Source: Serripes groenlandicus (Eukaryota; Mollusca; Bivalvia; Cardiida; Cardiidae). From it: a stretch of 64,000 nucleotides of DNA. Position 1 is the stretch's first letter, and each line of letters starts with the position of its first letter. The translations under genes were made by a program, and so were the position numbers. The notes under the pieces were generated by a model that made no database searches, was not told the DNA's origin, and worked only from the letters and a program-made list of their open reading frames with translations. Positions 58,501 through 64,000 of the stretch are shown piece after piece. The stretch spans positions 32,228,140-32,292,139 of the forward strand of contig JASEVX010000011.1 of the NCBI GenBank assembly GCA_031761405.1. Direction: 5' to 3'.

Positions 58501-60015
58501 GTTGTTGAATCATTAGTTGGAAAGAATTTGCTTGAACATACCTTTAAAAAGAAACTTCAAGCAGTTGTACTAACAACTAAACCTACAGTCAAGTTAGATG
58601 GTGGTGAAAGCATCCAAGTGGACCCACAACTTCTTTTTCAGAGACTAATCACAGCAGCAACCAGGCTTGGCGATGAAATATCACATGTGTTTGAATATGA
58701 ATTGAGTACTGTTCCATCCTCTTTATTTGATGCATCTGGCTTTCCAAGACAACCTAAAAAAGCTAGCCTTGCGGATGCGATATGGTCCCTTGGAGATTGT
58801 AAAGGAGAAGATTTCACAGACCAGGTTTGTCATGTTTTGGATGGGGGCTCACTGATTCATCGACTTCCATGGGCACATGGCTCAACATTTGCCGAAATAT
58901 GTGATGTGTATAGGGATCATGTGACTAAGCAATACACAAATCCTGTGATTGTTTTCGACGGGTATATGTCTGGGCCGTCAATAAAAGATATAGCACATAT
59001 TAGACGTTCACATGGTATATTTGGCACAAATGTTCATTTCAAAGAAAGTACTCCGTTTAAAGGAAAGAAAGACAAATTTCTATCAAACCCAGAAAATAAA
59101 CAACAATTTATTAACATGCTTGGAACCAGGTTAAGTATCAATTTTCCTGTGTTTAATGCCAGAGATGATGCAGATGTATTGATCGTCAAAACAACAATTG
59201 ACAATGCAAAGAAAAGCAAAACTGTACTAGTAGGTGAAGACACTGATCTTTTGATATTACTCTGCTATTATGCAAATTTAGAACACTTTGACATAGTATT
59301 CAAATCCGGGTCCAAGCAGCAGATTAGTAGATGTTCAAAAATTTGGGACATAAAGAAAACAAAACTGGTTCTAGGACAAACAGTGTGTAAACATCTGCCT
59401 TTTATTCATGCTTTCACAGGATGTGACTCCTCTTCTAAAATCCATGGAATTGGGAAAGGGATGGCCCTAAAACGGTTAATCACTGATAAACAGTTTCAGT
59501 TATATGCAGAGGTATTTCATGGAAGCATAGACAAAACTGAAATACTAAGAGCTGGGGAAAAAGCAATGATTACTCTTTCAGGGGGTCATGAATCAGAAGG
59601 ATTAGATTTACTGAGGTTTAGGAAGTTTGCAAGGAAAGTAACAATAGGAGTAACATGTGTTCAGGTTCATTCTATTCCTCCAACATCAGCAGCAGCAAAA
59701 TACCATTCTATGAGAGTGTATTACCAAGTCCAATGCTGGACAAATGCCGACACTGACTTATTGCCTACTGAATGGGGTTGGTATGAAAGAAACAATAAAC
59801 TCTTTCCATTTAAAACTGATTTAGCACCAGCACCAGCAAGCTTATTGAAGGTTATTAAATGCAACTGTAAAGCAAACTGTGACTCAAAAAGATGTACATG
59901 TAGAAAACACGGACTTGAGTGTTCAGTTGCCTGTGGAGAATGTCGTGGTATTCAATGTACAAACGTTTCAATTATAGATGAACCTGAAGACATACTGGTG
60001 GATGAAGATATGTAA
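55579..60015 (+). CDS. Putative transposase: zinc module, DDE-like core, XPG/FEN1-like nuclease and CXC domain (1478 aa)
   Basis: An uninterrupted 1478-residue ORF, too long to survive without selection. N terminus: Cys/His-rich module with CIIC, HVEC, CLFC (91-94) and YHQTC (153-157) followed by NFRT. About 190-290: possible winged-helix region. About 360-680: a core with D427/D430 (VADNVDH), D584 (TFDQP), GGFH (612-615) and E635/E638 (GLGEVLE), which I read as a probable RNase H-like DDE site (inference). XPG/FEN1 signatures are clear: VFDG (D1127), DDAD (1196-1199), EDTD (D1221, D1223), and GCDSSSKIHGIG (D1283), resembling the FEN1 GCD motif and helix-hairpin-helix. C terminus: nine cysteines at 1428-1460 (CNC, CTC and four more) form a tesmin/TSO1-type CXC domain, likely DNA binding. 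ATG directly follows TTTTATTTTTCAG, a good splice acceptor, so an upstream exon is likely. The gene lies opposite to, and inside intron 1 of, peptide gene C. Confidence 0.88.
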   Translation: MENDTCIICMEENGSIKAKLSKKGCIGVNEASTGRGNSLISFAGQFVHVECRKRYCNIKCIKADKSSKNKETNKLRVLRSCSDSFSFKDKCLFCGQTAKIHGNKRSYDVYAVRTLDFQKSIEQLCIKRSDDWANRICDRLKTVSDLPAADAIYHQTCSVNFRTMKAIPASNSPDISAAKRRKGRPILAHVNEAFQSVTRFLQENDNELLTVTDLVEKMKEECGEEAFSVIHMKQKLREHFGDSIIITEIHGKSNVVTLTSTASSILHDFYKHQGNENNKNRKMLIIETAAKLIRRDIKLLEHQNSEYPPPANVSSCERNNDYLPESLRLLLRTILNEKQQHAVKVASIGQAMIQAARPRVIVPPLQLGLGIQLHHQFASKFLIDTLYKLGFCSSYTEIQKFESSAAVYQGTDIPGYIPGSFVQYVADNVDHNIRTIDGHGTFHGMGIIACVTPGVSSLKPIQRKTVEKEEVSKAGEITVSYYKRNDNLKHSIILKDIQKHTKTLNKTWKLDLLLKLTSPIRPVRPAWSGLMQMIQKGESPGKSSIIFMPMIDMDPSDLSCINTTLKFVAEHASKYSVTPVLTFDQPLYWKAMNIIINEPLESPLHKLVLRLGGFHTIMSFLGCIGHLMQGSGLGEVLETVYAPNAVVHMMTGKAISRAIRAHYLVDNALMAMLVSSIFGVTISSVNEDESNEPNEAETGETNNDTIGDNVDNDSPCLIEDIGKLYDDLMEEKIDFSAIEDSDLLQSACEKLDIGKTDLNTNYRTAALWLQYMEMVNVLQAFVKAERTGDWELHIDSVSRMLPFFAAAGHNLYLKSAFVYLQTMGQLQSTHADVYEKFLSGHHVVRRSNRYWAGLSTDLIIEQVLMRSVKTNGGLTRGKGMTEHQRAQWLLSLPACAEFNKSMQEFSGVSYHTSDQHQDCGPARQAKDSKDSQTILQFLLERNPFNNDPKLRNIETGVEAGSSVNVEKSVEIGSKVVESLVGKNLLEHTFKKKLQAVVLTTKPTVKLDGGESIQVDPQLLFQRLITAATRLGDEISHVFEYELSTVPSSLFDASGFPRQPKKASLADAIWSLGDCKGEDFTDQVCHVLDGGSLIHRLPWAHGSTFAEICDVYRDHVTKQYTNPVIVFDGYMSGPSIKDIAHIRRSHGIFGTNVHFKESTPFKGKKDKFLSNPENKQQFINMLGTRLSINFPVFNARDDADVLIVKTTIDNAKKSKTVLVGEDTDLLILLCYYANLEHFDIVFKSGSKQQISRCSKIWDIKKTKLVLGQTVCKHLPFIHAFTGCDSSSKIHGIGKGMALKRLITDKQFQLYAEVFHGSIDKTEILRAGEKAMITLSGGHESEGLDLLRFRKFARKVTIGVTCVQVHSIPPTSAAAKYHSMRVYYQVQCWTNADTDLLPTEWGWYERNNKLFPFKTDLAPAPASLLKVIKCNCKANCDSKRCTCRKHGLECSVACGECRGIQCTNVSIIDEPEDILVDEDM

Positions 60016-60853
60016 TTAATGATTAAGCAAACTGTGGATACATGTATGTTTTGATAGAAAGTGTTCATGTCTTTAATCTTTTACCGAATGTATGAGTTTT
60101 GAAACCTCAATTGCAAACGGCTTTTGATAAAACAATAGGAATATAAGAAATTGTTCAAAAAGAGCAATTTGTCATTTTCTAATATGTTTTTCAACTGTAC
60201 ATTTCAGTCTATCATTATAGTTATATATTAGAGACTAGTTTATATTCAGTGTTGAAAACATTGTAGGTAAATGGGAAATTGCTCCTTTTGTCAGCAATGT
60301 TTATTTGTTCAATACGGGAGTGAAAACATATACATTTCGGAGACATTAAAAGCCAATCCTTGAATAGCTAAATTGCGTAAGCAAAATAACTAAAATCCGA
60401 CAAAATGTGAAACAGGGTTGAAAAGGTACGCTTTGTAAGACCAATGTCCTCCTTTTCTACAATGTTTTTAATATTTGTCTTCAGGTGTGCATAAGTCAGC
60501 TTGTTTTCTTCACAAACCTTTGATCAAATCGCTTGATTACTTGATTTTCTAAGTAACGTTATGGCCCTGTTTAGTGTTATGTGTATGCCTGCTTGCGCAA
60601 GTGGGTGGGGTAAGATATACCTCGAATTATGCTCACAAATATCTATAAATTGATATAAAATTGGTAAAATCATTTTTATAAGTTCATTTTATATTCAGAT
60701 TACATGTGTGATAGATATATGTTAATACTAAGGTACAATGTCCGATTAAATTTGTTCCATGCATACATACTTGGAAACAATGTTGAAAACAGTAAGTGTT
60801 TCCTACATTTTGGGTTATCATATAAACAAGGGAAATATACCAATTTCCCCTAT
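60016..60853. other. 3' internal region of the transposon
   Basis: AT-rich and non-coding. It contains degraded copies of the fold-back MITE (60110-60310: AAGAAATTGTTCAAAAAGAG and TGGGAAATTGCTCCTTTTGT) and no clear AATAAA soon after the stop codon. Confidence 0.35.
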
Positions 60854-60995
60854 GTAGATTTTTGTAGATTTTTTACCAGTGATGGTATAGGTATTAAACT
60901 ATCAAAAAACAATAATATCATTTCTGTTGCAATTAGTTTGATGTTGAGCCCATTTTGCCCACTTAATGACTGGACTAATAGATCTACGTCCCTGA
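60854..60995 (-). repeat. Right terminal inverted repeat of the transposon
   Basis: On the minus strand it begins TCAGGGACGTAGATCTATTA, then GTCCAGTCA, AACATCAAACTAATTGCAAC and AGAAATG, and ends with AAAAATCTACAAAAATCTAC, matching the left end block by block. Confidence 0.85.
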
Positions 60996-61110
60996 TGTAT
61001 CGAAGAAATACAAGCAATTTCTTTGGTGCTGCAATTATATTTAGACATTTACAAAGCATACGACTCTAAAAGTATCACAAGAGAAAAAAAAAAAAAAAAA
61101 AGTACTTTAC

Positions 61111-61183
61111 CTTCCGCATGTTCGATGAGAGCAGCGCCAAGCAGGCACACGAGCAGCAAAACGGCAATGGCTTTGTTATTCAT
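61111..61183 (-). CDS. Six-cysteine cationic secreted peptide C, exon 1 (signal peptide)
   Basis: Signal-peptide exon of paralog C: MNNKAIAVLLLVCLLGAAL followed by IEHAE, 73 coding bases, then a GTAAAGTAC donor (phase 1, same as B). The hydrophobic core is nearly identical to B, with Val replaced by Ala at residue 7. Just inside the intron is an 18-base T run on the minus strand (A run on plus, 61084-61101). The intron that follows is 9162 bp long because a 7.15-kb transposon sits in it; without that it would be about 2.0 kb, close to B's 2.45 kb. Exon 1, TATA box and exon 2 all look intact, so the gene may still be expressed if the long intron is spliced (inference). Confidence 0.82.
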
Positions 61184-61227
61184 GTCGACCGGTGGTTTCA
61201 CAATGAAAACATTCAAAACCAAGCTCC

Positions 61228-61235
61228 CTTATATA
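61228..61235 (-). promoter_or_regulatory. TATA box of peptide gene C
   Basis: On the minus strand this reads TATATAAGGGAGCTTGG, 45 bases before the ATG (61183), as in gene B. The upstream shared blocks are at 61252-61264 (AATATCGTATAAT) and 61292-61304 (CTCAAGATGGTGC). Confidence 0.75.
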
Positions 61236-61299
61236 CTAGATTTTCATCGTTATTATACGATATTCCGGCCATAAATTAGGAATACAACCACGCACCATC

Positions 61300-62040
61300 T
61301 TGAGTATGCGGTTTAATAATGAACGACTTTGATTGGTCCCAGACGTGCATTGCGATGATTGATTGGTTACGTCTTGTTGTAATTGAACAACTGTATTCTT
61401 TTTTGATGCATATTGTTTCAATCTTTGTCTTTTTTTAAAAAAAATGTAAATCTTAACTCGAATATATAGAGAACTTTAGTCCAGAGAGAGGTCCGACTGG
61501 CCAGACACGGGTACGTTGTTCGTTCTACTGCTAGCAACAATAAATTAGTAACGTTTTCTTTATATACACATGCAAGCGAGCCTGTCCATATGTACAAGTT
61601 GGCATTTCTAAGCAGGGTAGGTTCAGATCATACTGATCTAGATTTTCACTTTGCACAAAAAACAATTAATATATTTTCCAATGGATAGGCTCATTAATTC
61701 AGGTGTATTGAAATGATGGGCAATTTACGTTGTTTTCAAACAGTAAATCATAGTTTCGTGACAAATACAGTGCGTGTTTTCCGGACTGATTTTCACCATT
61801 TACGAAGCAAGCGATTAAAGAATATAATATATAGCATATTTCAATGGTCTATCAAATACAGTATGGCATTTTTCTGGATATCAATTCATGGACGATTTTC
61901 AGGCTTGCACCAAACGCGCTGATTTGATATTTCTCGAAAAAATGAAATATTTATTTTGATGCATTCGTTAAAGTGTTATTGTTATTAATCCTCCCATATT
62001 TGTTAATACATTTTTTATAAATGATACAATTGACAATAGC
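61300..62040. repeat. Unit C: upstream region of peptide gene C
   Basis: Conserved with A and B upstream regions: CAATCTTTGTCTTT, GTTCTACTGCTAGCAACAAT, ATTCAGGTGTATTGAAATGA, TTACGTTGTTTTCAAACAGT. Non-coding. Confidence 0.65.
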
Positions 62041-62049
62041 ATTTCTTGT

Positions 62050-62400
62050 AAGTGTGTGAAACTGGCAGAGCATCATTACACGCATTAAACATTCAAGAAA
62101 AGCGAATGTCTTATTAAACAGTCGATATTCGCAAGATTTAATTATTTAATGTATAATTTGGCATTAGATATTCACATATTTTAAATCTAGAATTCAAATT
62201 AAACGTTTTTCATTAGTAATGCAAAAACGAATGTCTAATTGATCAGTTCGACAACAAACATTCGATTAGATATTCGCAAATTACAAGATCTAATTTATAA
62301 ATTCTACAAATGTCATTTTACATGCAACAAACAAATGTCTAATTGGTTAGTTAGACACAAGGCATTCGATTAAACATTCGTATAACCAGAATTCAACGTT
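62050..62400. repeat. Degenerate ATTAGACATTCG satellite in unit C
   Basis: Begins at GAAACTGGCAGAGCATCATT and contains AGCGAATGTCTTATTA, ACGAATGTCTAATTGATC and ACATTCGATTAGATATTCGC. It sits at the same position relative to the gene as 22930-23970 in unit B. Confidence 0.7.
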
Positions 62401-62439
62401 CCTACGAGAACTTCGGTGCGCGATAACCTAGCGAGCACA

Positions 62440-62900
62440 AATCATCATAAACTACCAGATACAGTATGTCTAATATTTATCTCAAATCATAGCTTATTTC
62501 CATTTTTAGAAACATTTTTTTAAATATTTGCAAGATTATGCACAGAATACATAATAAAGAACAGTCAGACGTAAGCAACTTGCAGGTCTAATACTTTCTC
62601 GATACATTTAAAATGAATCGGTAACTAGAATTTTACCTTGACATTTCGCCTGCCAAATCTGCAATTTGTGTATGCGATATAACCTTTGTTTACAAGTTAC
62701 AAACTTGCCTAAATATAAAATAATTCAAGATGTTTTGTATTCATTCGCGGATGTTTCCCGGTGATGGAAATCTCTCATTATTAGCAATTTCGCCTTTTGC
62801 CGCAATGGTTTTAAAAGTCGGCTGCTGCAAAGGCGTCAGAAAGGGTCTCTATGCGGAACATGGTTAAACTATGATATATGCCCACTTGTGACAGAAGGGC
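62440..62900. repeat. Right end of duplicated unit C
   Basis: Matches 22000-22560 inverted (TCAAATCATAGCTTATTTCC, GATTATGCACAGAATACATA, GCAACTTGCAGGTCTAATAC) and includes the half fold-back MITE (62775-62875) with ATGGTTAAACTATGATATAT. Confidence 0.75.
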
Positions 62901-63493
62901 GGTTATTGTTTATCGGACATCGAGATGATAAATCATACTGACTAGGGTTTAATATATGAGTCATTATCACAATACGTCAATATTTCTTTCTTTTGCTTAT
63001 ATCATTTCAGAAAATGCCTTATGCCCTAAAATGTAAGATGTGTTCAATTGTTTATACAACGTTCTGGATTATGAAAATTAATTATATTCATATTTCTTAC
63101 AAATTCTTCACAAAAATGAATTTCAAATAGAGTCAATCGTAAAAAAACACTCTGTCTTTTGTCTTGTGGGGTATAATTAAATCTAAAATAGTGCAATATA
63201 GTTTGTGATTTCAAATATAAACTTTTGCTTAATTGATGAAATAAATATTAACAATGAATAAAAAGATAAACAAAATATTGAATTCATTGAATATAACCTC
63301 AATCTGATGTTCATGAATTTGATGGAAGCCAGTATTCAAACACTGTGAGGAAGTGAAAAGATATCCGACATTCAAAGTAAGTATTGCTAGAAAATATGTT
63401 CTAATGCGTTCTTTGTTGTAACGGCTTAAAAATTTCAGTCATTCCATAAATATACAGATGTTTTATTACTTTGGTTGTTCTTAAACTTTCCAG
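62901..63493. other. AT-rich spacer before the candidate exon
   Basis: No repeat or open frame that I can support. If the exon at 63494 is real, this is intron of an unknown gene. Confidence 0.35.
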
Positions 63494-63592
63494 CATATGG
63501 GGAATCCCCTACACACCGTATGGGAGCGACACTGGATATTGGTACTAATTTCAGCGAGACGAGTGACAGTCGAAAGCGAACATCACCATTTG
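63494..63592 (+). CDS. Candidate internal coding exon of an unrecognised gene (partial)
   Basis: A 99-base, comparatively GC-rich block sits between a good acceptor (TTCTTAAACTTTCCAG) and a canonical donor (TTTG|GTAAGTTT). One frame is fully open with the same entry and exit phase (two bases complete a codon, one base is left over): YGESPTHRMGATLDIGTN followed by FSETSDSRKRTSPF. A second frame is also open and the third has a stop. The phase-symmetric length and two strong splice sites in an AT-rich background make it a likely exon. I do not recognise the product, and find no partner exon to the left in the window; the gene would run off the right edge. It lies outside duplicated unit C. Confidence 0.4.
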
Positions 63593-64000
63593 GTAAGTTT
63601 CTTGAAATAATTACATTTCTAAGAACCACACATGGACTAGCATGTATTTATTAATTTATAACGAGATCCGCGGAAAACCAAACCTAAAAGTGTTCCAGTA
63701 CAGTCTCATATTTGTTATATTGTAAACAATTACATCTAGTAGCGGCAACATATAGTGAGTGTCAACTTCATTCCCGTTGAAACAGTTTTATTTCAGCGTA
63801 ATACATGTCAATGTGAGTTGTTGTGATCGACTTTTGTCCGTCGTTCGTCGTTTGTGCTTTGTCAACTTTTGTGTTGTTAACATTCTACAGGCTACATTGT
63901 GCATCCGATCTTCAGGAAGTTTGTCAGCATATATATATTCCTCTGTATCAAATCTTGAGCAAGTTCGAAACTGAGCAATTTGAGGTCAAAAACTACGTCA
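63593..64000. other. Right edge; start of an AGCTCACC-like repeat
   Basis: From about 63807: TCAATGTGAGTTGTTGTGAT, CGACTTTTGTCCGTCGTTCG, TTGTGCTTTGTCAACTTTTG resemble the 5' part of the dispersed repeat at 26505 and 44702. It is cut off by the window end. Confidence 0.5.

Larger units (their letters stand above)
53841..60995 (+). mobile_element. Complete TIR DNA transposon with DDE/XPG/CXC ORF (Academ-like)
   Basis: The element is bounded by inverted repeats of about 125-142 bp (53841-53965 and 60995-60854). Shared blocks are TCAGGGAC at the tips, TAGTCCAGTCA, the stretch AACATCAAACTAATTGCAAC followed by AGAAATG, and the inner AAAAATCTACAAAAATCTAC. It is flanked by TGTAT on both sides (53836-53840 and 60996-61000). 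Paralogous introns in units A (15981-15995) and B (25101-25120) show the same locus without the insertion. It contains one long ORF on the plus strand, a TTAA-flanked MITE (55226-55458) and tRNA-like fragments (54750-54980). The XPG plus CXC content points to an Academ-type element (inference); the TSD I read (5 bp, or 7 bp with one mismatch if the tip is CAGGGAC) differs from the 3-4 bp I recall for that group, so the class is provisional. Confidence 0.85.

Noticed and set aside
55579..60015. Host gene (tesmin/lin-54 type CXC protein)
   Set aside because: Only one CXC repeat with an XPG-like nuclease core, and the ORF lies wholly within TIRs and a target duplication; a host MuvB subunit would have two CXC repeats.
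53841..60995. hAT or KDZ (Zisupton-type) transposon, suggested by CAGGG tips and a CXC domain
   Set aside because: Both should give an 8-bp target duplication, which the flanks and empty sites do not allow; the FEN1/XPG motifs fit the Academ group better.
61704..61922. Second exon for peptide gene C upstream of its TATA box
   Set aside because: No signal or splice structure; the conserved TATA box at 61228-61235 and short leader fit a start at 61183.

Overview
The window looks like nuclear DNA of a mollusc, most likely a heterodont bivalve (inference). It is AT-rich and gene-poor. It carries repeat families that I associate with bivalve genomes: an 'AGCTCACCTAAGCACGAAGTGC'-type element with GTCCGTCGTCCGTC tracts, a MITE with CCGTTCCACGAGAAAA ends, tRNA-derived SINEs ending in ATCAATCAATCAATC, and '...GACGGACGGAC...' elements. 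There are no bacterial-style operons, and no rRNA or intact tRNA genes.

Two things stand out. First, there is a small family of secreted, cationic, cysteine-rich peptide genes, AMP-like in architecture, in three duplicated copies. Copy B (+) has exons at 24915-24993, 27446-27598 and 28899-~29035. Copy C (-) has exons at 61183-61111, 51948-51796 and 51283-~51165. Copy A (-), at 14428-13607, is a broken copy that has lost exon 1. Each functional copy has a TATA box, a signal-peptide exon, one exon with the entire six-cysteine peptide (C-x-C-x3-C-x10-C-x10-C-C, net charge about +8), and a conserved non-coding 3' exon with a poly(A) signal. A and C point left and B points right, so the copies sit in multi-kilobase inverted duplications (A ~8.5-16.9 kb, B ~22.0-31.8 kb, C ~47.9-62.9 kb). 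A smaller fragment lies at 2.95-4.5 kb.

Second, intron 1 of copy C holds a complete ~7.15-kb DNA transposon (53841-60995). It has terminal inverted repeats starting TCAGGGAC and a short target duplication (TGTAT), and paralogs A and B provide the unoccupied site. Its single uninterrupted 1478-residue ORF (55579-60015) has an N-terminal zinc module, a putative RNase H-like DDE core, an XPG/FEN1-like nuclease core and a C-terminal CXC (tesmin-type) domain. This resembles the XPG-bearing Academ elements (family assignment is inference).

Layout: 0-2.4 kb, tandem arrays; 2.9-4.8 kb, a duplication fragment, a Helitron-like element and a MITE; 5.7-6.6 kb, a segment duplicated again at 38.4-39.3 kb; 8.5-16.9 kb, duplicated unit A with pseudogene; 17-22 kb, SINE and LINE remnants plus minisatellites; 22-32 kb, unit B with an intact peptide gene; 32-47 kb, repeats, including a 5'-truncated LINE with a Helitron-like element nested in it and a 166-bp tandem array; 48-63 kb, unit C with the transposon; 63.5 kb, a candidate coding exon of an unrecognised gene running off the right edge. 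The rest is intergenic or repeat DNA.
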